Shown piece by piece: positions 1-7,098 of a stretch of DNA of 16,642 nt. The notes below the pieces were generated by a model, which was not told the origin of the DNA, ran no database searches, and was given only the letters and a program-made list of their open reading frames with translations. Source of the stretch: an uncultured Rikenella sp. (lineage in GTDB: Bacteria > Bacteroidota > Bacteroidia > Bacteroidales > Rikenellaceae); the NCBI RefSeq assembly GCF_910579375.1, contig NZ_CAJTUJ010000034.1, positions 1 through 16,642 of the forward strand, given 5' to 3'. Made by a program: the position numbers and the translations under genes. Within the stretch, counting starts at the first letter, position 1, and the number at the start of each line of letters is the position of its first letter.

Positions 1-32
1 ATTCCTTCCGGAATAGAGCCCCGATTTTGCAA

Positions 33-797
33 TTAAAAGATCGCTTCGACCTCCTTGAACCAGTATCGTCGGATTTCGTCCGAAAAGAGGCGCAGAATCA
101 GCTCTCCGGTATCCGCGTCCACCCCCGCCACCTTCGCCTCAAACCGCTCGCCCGAAGCGACATCGCGATAAGGATAGCTCTCCCGAGCCTTCCCCCGCCA
201 CAAACGGGCCGTAAAATCGGCGTGTAAAGCCTTGCACCCGGCATCCGTCCCCACTTGTGCAAAACACAGCGAAAAAGCCTCGCAAAACGCAGCCAACAGC
301 TCGTCCGGAGCGACCGGCGCCGCATCCGGCGGCAACTCGTTGGCGATCGAAGTCGGATTGGGCAGCGAAGGGTCGAACTCCCGTTGCCGCACGTTGATGC
401 CGATGCCGATCACCGACCGGCTCAGGTATTCGCTTTGGAGAGAGTGCTCGATCAGGATCCCGCCGAGCTTCCGGTCGCCGACATAGAGATCGTTCGGCCA
501 CTTGATATCGCACGCCACCGCCCCCCGTGTCACCCTCCGCACCGCATCGCTCGCCGCCAGCGCCGCTGCTTCGCTAATCCGGAACTGCCGTTCGACCGGT
601 ATGTGCGTCGGCTCCAGTACCAACGAAAACATCAGGTTCATCCCCGGTTCGCTCACCCAGCGATTCCCCCGCTGGCCCCGTCCCGCCGTCTGGCGCCGCG
701 CCGTGATGATCGTCCCCTCGCGATACGAAGCGGGCGAAGCCATCGCCACGTCGTTCGTCGAGGTGACCTCCTCTAACCGAACAATCCGATACTCCAT
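33..797 (-). CDS. birA: Biotin-[acetyl-CoA-carboxylase] ligase, monofunctional
   Basis: This enzyme activates biotin to biotinyl-AMP and transfers it to the lysine of biotin-carrier domains in the cytosol. The 254-residue product carries the biotin-binding loop GRGQRGNRW (about residues 39-47), the KWPND signature (99-103) and the following K-LGGILIE stretch (110-117), all diagnostic of the BPL/LplA catalytic fold. A short C-terminal beta-domain follows (about 205-254). There is no N-terminal winged-helix domain, so it should lack the repressor function of E. coli BirA. It starts 13 nt after the argB stop and is probably the last gene of an SGNH-argB-birA transcript. The 32 bases downstream to the window edge contain only a tiny ATTCC/GGAAT inverted repeat, too little to call a terminator. 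Confidence 0.95.
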   Translation of the reverse strand: MEYRIVRLEEVTSTNDVAMASPASYREGTIITARRQTAGRGQRGNRWVSEPGMNLMFSLVLEPTHIPVERQFRISEAAALAASDAVRRVTRGAVACDIKWPNDLYVGDRKLGGILIEHSLQSEYLSRSVIGIGINVRQREFDPSLPNPTSIANELPPDAAPVAPDELLAAFCEAFSLCFAQVGTDAGCKALHADFTARLWRGKARESYPYRDVASGERFEAKVAGVDADTGELILRLFSDEIRRYWFKEVEAIF

Positions 798-810
798 CTC
801 CTCCCGTCGA

Positions 811-1617
811 TCAAAGGGTCAGTGTCGTCCCCCCGTAGCCCGGCAGCGTCAGCCGCTCGGCAGCGCAGATCACCACGCTTTTCACCCCCGACCGGATGGC
901 CGTAAAGGCGTTGTCGAGCTTCGGCAGCATCCCGTCCGCCACCACCCCGTCGGCCTTGAGCCGTTCGTAGAGTGCCGGGTCGATGCCGGAGATCACCGAA
1001 TTGTCGTCCTCCACATCCTTGAGCACACCCCGCTTTTCGAAGCAGTAGACCAGCTCGACGGCATACCGTTTCGCCAGCCCCACCGCCACCGCCTGCGCCA
1101 CCGTGTCGGCATTGGTGTTGAGCAAACCGCCCCCTGTTTCCGAATCTGCGTCGAAGGTAATCGGCGCCACGACCGGTACCAAACCTCCCTCGATCAGCGT
1201 CGCAGCGGTGTCGAGGTTGAAATCGGTCGGATCGCCCACAAAGCCGTAGTCTATCCCCTTCGCAGTCACCGGCCGCCGTTTCGAACGGATCAGCCCTCCG
1301 TCCGCCCCGCAGAGCCCCAGCGCGTTGCACCTCTCCTCCTGCAAAGCAGCCACAATATTTTTGTTAATCAAGCCTGCGTAGACCATCGTGACGATGCGCA
1401 ACATTTCGGCATCGGTCACCCGCCTCCCGTCGATCATCTGCGCTTCGATGCCGAGCCCCCGCGCTATGGCCGTCGCCACTTTGCCCCCGCCGTGTACCAG
1501 CACTTTGTGCCCTTCGAGCGTCGCGAAGTCGCGCAAAAACTGCTGTAATTTCTCCGGATGATCGACCACGTTTCCGCCGATCTTAATGACTTTCAGTGTT
1601 TCCATCGTCGTTACCAT
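811..1617 (-). CDS. argB: Acetylglutamate kinase family (ArgB); possibly N-succinylglutamate kinase
   Basis: This enzyme phosphorylates the gamma-carboxylate of N-acylglutamate, the second step of arginine synthesis in the cytosol. Amino-acid-kinase features are visible: the phosphate-binding lysine and glycine pair in VIKIGGN (residues 10-16), VHGGGK (41-46), GRRVTD (64-69), the LLNTNADTVA segment in the acceptor/nucleotide region, and a C-terminal GTT. At 268 residues it is the short E. coli-like form. It lacks the N-terminal helix typical of arginine-feedback-inhibited hexameric kinases. The ATG at 1617 overlaps the TAA of the upstream SGNH gene (TAATG), suggesting translational coupling. 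A second ATG at 1605 would give 264 residues. Some Bacteroidota make arginine through N-succinyl intermediates, so the acyl group used here is uncertain. No other arg gene is in the window. Confidence 0.92.
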   Translation of the reverse strand: MVTTMETLKVIKIGGNVVDHPEKLQQFLRDFATLEGHKVLVHGGGKVATAIARGLGIEAQMIDGRRVTDAEMLRIVTMVYAGLINKNIVAALQEERCNALGLCGADGGLIRSKRRPVTAKGIDYGFVGDPTDFNLDTAATLIEGGLVPVVAPITFDADSETGGGLLNTNADTVAQAVAVGLAKRYAVELVYCFEKRGVLKDVEDDNSVISGIDPALYERLKADGVVADGMLPKLDNAFTAIRSGVKSVVICAAERLTLPGYGGTTLTL

Positions 1618-3176
1618 TACTTTCCTGTCGCCTGGAATGCGTCGTAGAGGGCCGTGGCGATCTTCTTGCCGCCCCGTGCCGAGATGTGCGTATAGTCCTT
1701 GGCCGCCCATCCGTTCTTGACGAAAGCGCCCATGCCGCCCGCCGCCCGCATCGCGTCGTAGGTGTTCCAGAACAGTACTCCGCACTCCTTGGCCACCTCT
1801 TCCTGAGTGGAGACCATCGCGCGAATGCCCGGCATCGTGACGAACGCTCCGTTGTCCCGCGTCGCCCGGTCGCCCACGCTCATGATCAGAATCGCCACCC
1901 CCGGGAAACACCGTTTGATGTGGTTCACCACCGCAGCCATCTGTTTGCGGTAGGTCGAATAGTCCGTCACCTGGCTCGATACCACGTTCAGGCCGTATTG
2001 CAGGATGATCAGGTCGTAGGGAGAGAGGTTGCCGAACTGGCTCGTGAGCGTCGGGTTGATCCGCCCCATGACCGTCCCCGGATTGCCCCGCACCGAGAAG
2101 TTGTCGACGCAGACGCCCGTCGGATTCTCCAGAAAGACCCCGTAGGCCGTAAAACCTTCGACGTCGTTGACCGAGTAGCGGATCGTCCGGATATCTTCGT
2201 CGATGGTCATCTCCTGCAACGCCTCCGAAGGCTCGGTGTTGAGCAGGAACTCCCGTTCGCCGTTGACCGTCGCCCGCACCACCGACTGTCCTTTGCTGAT
2301 GAAGAGCAGCCGCGCCCGCCGGAACCGGTCGAGGTGTTTCTTGTTGGACGAGCCCTTGTACTCCACGTAGCTGTCTTCCGAGGGAGTGTAGCGGAAAGCC
2401 GAGATGGTGTAGGCGCCCGATTTGTTATTGACGATCGAGCTCTGTTTCCATTTGCCGAACTTGTGTCCCACCGTCTGGCGGAAGCCCGCGACCTGCGAAG
2501 TAATGGGCACGAAGCCGACCCCTCCGCCCCCGTATCGGGTCTGCATCAACTCGCGGAAGTCCGAAGTGAGCAGGTCGCCCTCAATGAACGAGTCGCCCAT
2601 GAAGCCGATCCGCACCGGCCGCCGCATCTGGCGCGTCCGGCCGAGTTTTCCCATGAAATTGCGCAGCATATTCCCGTCGGACGAGTAGTCCATGATCGGA
2701 ATCACCCCCTGTGTCGGTTGCGCGGTTTGTGTCGTCGTCGCGCCCGCCCGCTCCTCGGCAGCCGTCGTGTCGGCAGGGGCCGTCACGCTCGGCAAAGCGG
2801 TGTCGAAAAGGGTACGGGTCGTATCCGCCGCCCGCCCCGTCTCCTCCGGCTCCGGTTCCGGCTCTACGAAGATGGTGCTCACCGCCCGTGTGCTGTCGCC
2901 CGCCGCCGAAGCGACGGTGTCCGGTTCCGACACCGAACGGGCTACGTATTCGCCCCCCTCCGGCCGTCGTCCGGCTTCGGTTTCGCCCACCAGCTGGTCG
3001 AGGTTCGCGACGGTGTTCCCCTCGTTGAGGTCGGCCAGGATATCGACGGGTTTGAGCCCGACAGCGCGAACCGCGTTCTCGGGAATATAGTTCAGTCCGA
3101 CGGTCATCAGGACGACCAGCAGGGCCAGTCCGAAAGCGTAGCGGATGTAGTTTTTCATATCGACAGAGGGGCGCAT
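1617..3176 (-). CDS. Membrane-anchored SGNH/GDSL-family hydrolase
   Basis: This is probably an extracytoplasmic esterase or O-acyl transferase/esterase acting on envelope polysaccharide; the substrate is unknown. Residues 8-30 form one hydrophobic N-terminal anchor. A low-complexity linker rich in Pro, Glu, Thr and Ala follows (about 85-155). The SGNH domain shows block I GFMGDS with Ser196 as likely nucleophile, a block-III-like QYGLN with Asn397, and block V DYTH (Asp494/His497). Between blocks I and III lies an insertion of about 120 residues (around 245-365), probably a beta-rich substrate module. A shorter start at 3158 (MKNYIRY) fits a signal anchor equally well. It lies 69 nt downstream of rpoN. 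That gap holds only poor -7 matches, so it may be co-transcribed with rpoN. It is coupled to argB by a 1-nt overlap. Confidence 0.85.
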   Translation of the reverse strand: MRPSVDMKNYIRYAFGLALLVVLMTVGLNYIPENAVRAVGLKPVDILADLNEGNTVANLDQLVGETEAGRRPEGGEYVARSVSEPDTVASAAGDSTRAVSTIFVEPEPEPEETGRAADTTRTLFDTALPSVTAPADTTAAEERAGATTTQTAQPTQGVIPIMDYSSDGNMLRNFMGKLGRTRQMRRPVRIGFMGDSFIEGDLLTSDFRELMQTRYGGGGVGFVPITSQVAGFRQTVGHKFGKWKQSSIVNNKSGAYTISAFRYTPSEDSYVEYKGSSNKKHLDRFRRARLLFISKGQSVVRATVNGEREFLLNTEPSEALQEMTIDEDIRTIRYSVNDVEGFTAYGVFLENPTGVCVDNFSVRGNPGTVMGRINPTLTSQFGNLSPYDLIILQYGLNVVSSQVTDYSTYRKQMAAVVNHIKRCFPGVAILIMSVGDRATRDNGAFVTMPGIRAMVSTQEEVAKECGVLFWNTYDAMRAAGGMGAFVKNGWAAKDYTHISARGGKKIATALYDAFQATGK

Positions 3177-3245
3177 CGTGCGCCGGGGTTATAAAAAGGT
3201 AGCTGTTTTACGAGTGGTCGACGGCCCCAAAGGTGTGGAAGCCGG

Positions 3246-4664
3246 TTACAGCTCTTTCCTGAGCCGCGAAGCCGGAATGCCGAGCATCTCGCGGTACTTG
3301 GCCACCGTCCGTCGGGCGATCTTGTATCCTTTGGCCGTCAGGGTATCCATTAAGGCCTCGTCGGTCAGCGGGTCGCGCTTGTCCTCGCCCTCGATCGCTT
3401 CGGCCAGTATGCGTTTGATTTCGCGCGTGGAGACCTCTTCGCCGCTCTCGGTGAGCAGCCCTTCCGAGAAGAAGTATTTCAGCAGAAAGACGCCGAAATG
3501 GGTCTGGATATACTTGCTGTTGACCACCCGCGAGATGGTCGAGATGTCGAATCCCGTGGCGTCGGCGATGTCTTTGAGGATCATCGGCCGGAGCTTGGCT
3601 TCGTCGCCTTCGATGAAGAAGTCGTGCTGGAAGTGGAGGATAGCCCGCATGGTCTTCATCAGGGTCTCCTGTCGCTGCTTGAGGGCCGAGATGAACCATT
3701 TGGCCGACTCGATCTTCTGTTTGATAAACTGCAAGGCCTCTTTGTCCGCCTCGCTCTGTTCCGAGGTGTTCAGAGCCCGCTCCGCCATCCGCAGGTAGCC
3801 GCTGTTGATCTTCAGGTCGGGCACGCTCCGCGAGGCGAGCTGGAGGTCGAAGTTGCCGTTGTTGTAGTCGAGCAGGAAGTCGGGAATGATGTTGGGCGAG
3901 GCGGCCGAGCTCTCGTCGGCATATCCGTTGGTGGGCTTCGGGTTGAGGTGCATGATCTCCTCCAGCGCCGCCCGGAACTCCTCTTCGGTCACCCCTAACC
4001 GCCGGATCATCCGTTCGTAGTGCTTCTTCAGGAAAGCGTCGTAGTGGTCGGAAAGAATCGCAATGGCCAGCTTCACGGCCGGTGTCTGCTCGCGCAAGGC
4101 CCGGAGCTGGATAATGAGACACTCGCCGAGGTTCCGCGCCCCGATCCCCGCCGGATCGAGCATCTGGATGACGCCTACGATCCGTTCCACCTCCTGCTCG
4201 GTCACCTCGATCCCCTGTGTAAACGCGATGTCATCGGCGATCGAGGCGACGGGCCGCCTCAGGTAGCCGTCGTCGTCGAGCGTTCCGATAATGAATCGGG
4301 CAATGGTCATTTCGCGCTCGTCGAGGTCGTGGTAGGCGAGCTGTTCGATCAGGAAATCCTGGAGGGACATCCCCTGCGACAAGGTGGGCGACCGTCTGTC
4401 GTCGTCCTTGGAGGTGTTGTTGACTTTGAGTTTATACGATGCGGCGCTCTCCTCGTTCCGGAGGTAGTCTTCCAGCGTGAGTTGCGCTTCGTCTGTTTCG
4501 GGTTCGCGCTCCTCCTCTTCGAGCACGGGGTTCTCCTCGATCTCCTGTTTGACGCGCTGTTCGAGCTGGAGCGTGGGCAGCTCCAGCAGCTTGATGCCTT
4601 GTATCTGTTGAGGCGAGAGCCGCTGTTGGAGTTTCTGTTCTAAACTTTGACTGATGGCCGCCAT
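3246..4664 (-). CDS. rpoN: RNA polymerase sigma-54 factor
   Basis: This is the alternative sigma factor that recognises -24/-12 promoters and needs an AAA+ activator to melt DNA. The 472-residue protein has the complete layout. Region I is Gln/Leu-rich (about residues 6-50, beginning QSLEQKLQQRL), followed by an acidic region II (about 50-85). The core-binding domain contains the LDPAGIGARNL element. The C-terminal DNA-binding domain ends in the RpoN box ARRTVAKYRE (450-459). The start at ATG 4664 matches the conserved N-terminus. A -7 box TACATTTG lies at 4715-4708 on the minus strand, giving a leader of roughly 35-40 nt. No sigma-54 activator is encoded in this window. Confidence 0.97.
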   Translation of the reverse strand: MAAISQSLEQKLQQRLSPQQIQGIKLLELPTLQLEQRVKQEIEENPVLEEEEREPETDEAQLTLEDYLRNEESAASYKLKVNNTSKDDDRRSPTLSQGMSLQDFLIEQLAYHDLDEREMTIARFIIGTLDDDGYLRRPVASIADDIAFTQGIEVTEQEVERIVGVIQMLDPAGIGARNLGECLIIQLRALREQTPAVKLAIAILSDHYDAFLKKHYERMIRRLGVTEEEFRAALEEIMHLNPKPTNGYADESSAASPNIIPDFLLDYNNGNFDLQLASRSVPDLKINSGYLRMAERALNTSEQSEADKEALQFIKQKIESAKWFISALKQRQETLMKTMRAILHFQHDFFIEGDEAKLRPMILKDIADATGFDISTISRVVNSKYIQTHFGVFLLKYFFSEGLLTESGEEVSTREIKRILAEAIEGEDKRDPLTDEALMDTLTAKGYKIARRTVAKYREMLGIPASRLRKEL

Positions 4665-4707
4665 AAAAAGTAGGTTGTGGTTAGCTGCGTATAAACGGTA
4701 ATTCAGG

Positions 4708-4715
4708 CAAATGTA
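4708..4715 (-). promoter_or_regulatory. Candidate Bacteroidota -7 box upstream of rpoN
   Basis: The minus strand reads TACATTTG, an exact TAnnTTTG match, about 44 nt upstream of the rpoN ATG. It has almost the same flanks (GCAAATGTA on the plus strand) as the stronger SPOR-gene promoter. I see no TTG-type -33 element at the expected spacing, so this is only a half match. Confidence 0.5.
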
Positions 4716-4743
4716 AGGATTTTCGGGCTGATTTCTTTCTATG

Positions 4744-4779
4744 AAAATCGCCGCTCGTTTCGTGTGGACGAGCGGCGAT
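4744..4779 (-). terminator. Rho-independent terminator after the SPOR-domain gene
   Basis: A perfect 12-bp inverted repeat (ATCGCCGCTCGT at 4747-4758, its complement at 4768-4779) encloses a 9-nt loop. Read on the minus strand, the stem is followed immediately by TTTTC, as expected for an intrinsic terminator of the SPOR gene ending at 4842. On the plus strand a T-run also follows (4784-4788), but no plus-strand gene ends here. Confidence 0.85.
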
Positions 4780-4841
4780 CGGAATTTTTCGCCGGGAATG
4801 GAAAAAAGGTGTGCCTGTCACGCAGGCCCGCTCCCGCCTCG

Positions 4842-5690
4842 CTACATCCCTCCGGTCAGGCGCATCGCCTCCTGCACGCTGATCCGCTGCCCCCCCTGCA
4901 ATGCCACCACGAAGGCGTCCCGATACCGCGGATGGGTCGCCCGGAAGCGCCGGCAAGCCGCCTGTGCCTCCGCATGGGTCGGATAGGCGCCGTAGTAGTA
5001 GGCGTATTTCCCGTCCGGTCTGCGCACCATCCGAATCCCCTGTACGTCGGAGTAGGTATCTTCGCTCGGTCTCGCCGTGAGTCCCACCTGAATCCGGAAG
5101 ACGATTCTGGATTCGGCCGGAATCGCCGCCTGTGCCGTCTGAGTCGGTGCGACATAGCTTTCGGTAGCGGTCACCTCACCCGTCCCTTTCACATATCCCT
5201 CTTCCTGGATCCGCAGGTCTACGAGCGAATCGACGAAGTGCCGGAACGACCGTCCGCTGGAGTAGATGTCGGAAAAGGTACGCTCCTGAGGCAGCGATTC
5301 GAGTTTCCGATCCAGCACCGCGATCTGATCCGCCAGTTCCGCCAGCTCTTTGGTGATTTTCCGTGCCCTCGGCCCGCGTGCCGTCCGGAGCTCGGCCCCG
5401 AGCATATCGACCTGTCGTTGCAGCTCGGCCCGCCGTTCCGAGAGGTTGCAGACGAGCCGTCCCGACGGATTGAGCTGTGCCCGCGGCGTTCCCCGCACTA
5501 CCGTGGCGTTCGGGTCGACCCATTCGCCTTTCTTGGGTGCCACCCCTCCGGCCTGCTGGTAGCTGAGCGCTTCGGCCCGCTGCCGCGCCGCCCGCCGGTT
5601 CCGGGCCGGGAGCTCCTCGATGGAGGAGAAAAGAACGACTCCTCCGAGCATCAGTGCCGGAAGAGCGAATCGTATGATGAATCTTGACAT
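4842..5690 (-). CDS. Exported coiled-coil protein with C-terminal SPOR domain
   Basis: SPOR domains bind septal peptidoglycan that lacks stem peptides, so this is likely an envelope protein linked to division or wall remodelling. The start at 5690 gives 282 residues: a hydrophobic N-terminal segment (4-23, signal peptide or anchor), a basic patch, a predicted coiled coil (about 83-137) rich in Glu, Leu, Lys and Arg, a linker, and a SPOR-like domain (about 195-268) with FRIQVG and YYYGAYPTHAEA followed by the usual DAFVV strand. The same frame stays open upstream to 5831, but that extension overlaps waaA, has no signal-peptide character and crosses the promoter at 5717-5748. ATG 5690 is therefore preferred. 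It is monocistronic, with its own promoter and terminator. Confidence 0.85.
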   Translation of the reverse strand: MSRFIIRFALPALMLGGVVLFSSIEELPARNRRAARQRAEALSYQQAGGVAPKKGEWVDPNATVVRGTPRAQLNPSGRLVCNLSERRAELQRQVDMLGAELRTARGPRARKITKELAELADQIAVLDRKLESLPQERTFSDIYSSGRSFRHFVDSLVDLRIQEEGYVKGTGEVTATESYVAPTQTAQAAIPAESRIVFRIQVGLTARPSEDTYSDVQGIRMVRRPDGKYAYYYGAYPTHAEAQAACRRFRATHPRYRDAFVVALQGGQRISVQEAMRLTGGM

Positions 5691-5716
5691 AGCGCGTAAC
5701 TGGTTTATTACGTGAG

Positions 5717-5748
5717 CAAATGTAGTGATTTCAGAATTACTGACAAAA
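5717..5748 (-). promoter_or_regulatory. Bacteroidota-type promoter (-33 TTTTG, -7 TACATTTG) for the SPOR gene
   Basis: On the minus strand TTTTG (5748-5744) is followed after exactly 19 nt by TACATTTG (5724-5717), the canonical -33/-7 arrangement of the Bacteroidota housekeeping sigma factor. Transcription should begin near 5710, leaving a leader of about 20 nt before ATG 5690. This is the best promoter in the window and settles the start codon of the gene. Confidence 0.8.
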
Positions 5749-5764
5749 TTGCCGCCCCTTCGGC
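5744..5764 (-). terminator. Weak possible terminator after waaA
   Basis: Read on the minus strand, GCCG (5764-5761) can pair with CGGC (5754-5751) around a 6-nt loop, followed by AATTTTG. The stem is only 4 bp. Its T-run coincides with the -33 element of the SPOR promoter, so termination here is a low-confidence inference. Confidence 0.3.
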
Positions 5765-5775
5765 GAGCGTCTCGG

Positions 5776-7077
5776 TCACATGCCCAGCGCGTCGAGTATC
5801 TTTCGGGTCGCCCCCGCCCGGCTTCGGACATATTCCCCTGCCGATCCTCCCCGCCTCTGCAGCGTCTCCGGATCGCCCACCCACGCCGCCACGGTCGCCT
5901 TCAACTCCTCCGCCCCCGACACAGAGGCCGCCACTCCTAAAGCCACCAGCTCCACCGCCTCGGCAAAAGCTTCGTATTTCGGCCCGAAGAGCACCGGCAT
6001 CCCCCATGTCGCCGCCTCCAACGTGTTGTGTATCCCCCGTCCGAATCCTCCGCCGATATAGGCCAGCTGTCCGTATCGATAAACGCCCGACAGCATCCCG
6101 ATCGTGTCGATCACCAATAATGTGGCCTCCCGCAAAATTTCCGTCGACCCATCGTCAGACGCGGTCAAATGCGTGTAGCGCACGCCTTTCCGCCCGCTCC
6201 TGTCGATCAGGGCGTCGATCCGTGCCGAATCCAGCTCGTGCGGCGCCACGATGAACTTCATCTCCGGCCGTGCGTGCATCAGTTCGAGCAATATCTCCTC
6301 GTCCGGCCCCCACGTGCTGCCGCAGACCATCACCGGCTCCTGAACGCCCTCCACGAAAGCCTCCACCCACGGCATTTCCCGCGCCGCCGCCGAATCGGCC
6401 AATGCCACGACCCGGTCGAACCGCGTGTCTCCGCTCACCGTCACCCGCTCCGGCCCGAATCCGATCGAACCCAACAATCGTGCCGAATCGTCGTTCTGGA
6501 CGAAAAACCGGTCGAGCAGCCCGATCGTCCGGCGCATGAACCTCCCCATGGCATTCTTCCGGAAAAAAACGGTGTCCGGACGAAAAATCGCCGACACTAC
6601 ACAACTCTTCGCCCCGAAATCCCGCAGCGCCGAGAGGTAGTTGTACCAGTATTCATACTTGACGAAAACGGCCTGTTCCGGCCTCACCGCCGCCACGAAT
6701 CGCCGTGCGTTCCGCGGCGTATCCGCCGGCAGGTAGTAGATGGCGTCCGCCAGCGGGTAATCTTTCCGGATCTCGTACCCCGACGGCGAATAGAAAGTCA
6801 GTACGATCCGCCGGTAATCCGGCGTTCCGACCGGATGTTTCGCCCGAATCGCCTCGATCAGCGGCCTCCCCTGCTCGAACTCCCCGAGCGAAGCACAGTG
6901 CACCCATATGGTCTGCAAGCCTTCTCCCGCCGAAAAAGCCGCAACTTCCGCCCGCTCGATCCGCCGCAACAAGCCCCTCCGTCCCCGCCACAAAAGCCGT
7001 GCTTTCCGGTGGAACGGCGCGGCCAGCGCGATGGCCAGGCTGAAAGCGCGTATGGAACAGTTATACAGGTATTTCAC
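5776..7077 (-). CDS. waaA: 3-deoxy-D-manno-octulosonic acid transferase (GT30)
   Basis: This enzyme transfers Kdo from CMP-Kdo to lipid IVA on the cytoplasmic face of the inner membrane, building the inner core of lipopolysaccharide. The 433-residue product is of normal family length. It has an N-terminal amphipathic/hydrophobic anchor (about 1-22), then the GT30 N-terminal motif CASLGEFEQG (61-70) with the presumed catalytic Glu66, the VKYEYWYNYL segment, and the conserved C-terminal motif GGFGRGIHNTLEAATWGMP for nucleotide-sugar binding. It starts 21 nt after the SLBB gene stop and probably shares that promoter, linking LPS core assembly with polysaccharide export. Confidence 0.95.
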   Translation of the reverse strand: MKYLYNCSIRAFSLAIALAAPFHRKARLLWRGRRGLLRRIERAEVAAFSAGEGLQTIWVHCASLGEFEQGRPLIEAIRAKHPVGTPDYRRIVLTFYSPSGYEIRKDYPLADAIYYLPADTPRNARRFVAAVRPEQAVFVKYEYWYNYLSALRDFGAKSCVVSAIFRPDTVFFRKNAMGRFMRRTIGLLDRFFVQNDDSARLLGSIGFGPERVTVSGDTRFDRVVALADSAAAREMPWVEAFVEGVQEPVMVCGSTWGPDEEILLELMHARPEMKFIVAPHELDSARIDALIDRSGRKGVRYTHLTASDDGSTEILREATLLVIDTIGMLSGVYRYGQLAYIGGGFGRGIHNTLEAATWGMPVLFGPKYEAFAEAVELVALGVAASVSGAEELKATVAAWVGDPETLQRRGGSAGEYVRSRAGATRKILDALGM

Positions 7078-7098
7078 GGTCTAATCCGATCCGAGTGG

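Noticed and set aside
1..32. ATTCC/GGAAT inverted repeat after birA as a terminator
   Set aside because: The stem is only 5 bp, no T-run is visible in the window, and the sequence is cut by the window edge.
1596..3194. Long plus-strand open frame (532 codons) opposite the SGNH gene
   Set aside because: The minus-strand frame has a clear signal anchor and SGNH motifs. The plus frame is rich in Arg, His and Pro without domains, as expected for the shadow of a GC-rich gene.
3177..3245. Promoter for the SGNH gene (minus-strand TACCTTTT or CACACCTTTG)
   Set aside because: Each misses a core base of TAnnTTTG, and no TTG lies at 19 nt spacing. Co-transcription with rpoN is at least as likely.
5691..5831. 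Upstream in-frame extension of the SPOR gene
   Set aside because: It would overlap waaA by 56 nt, includes the promoter, and lacks signal-peptide features. ATG 5690 is followed by a proper hydrophobic segment.
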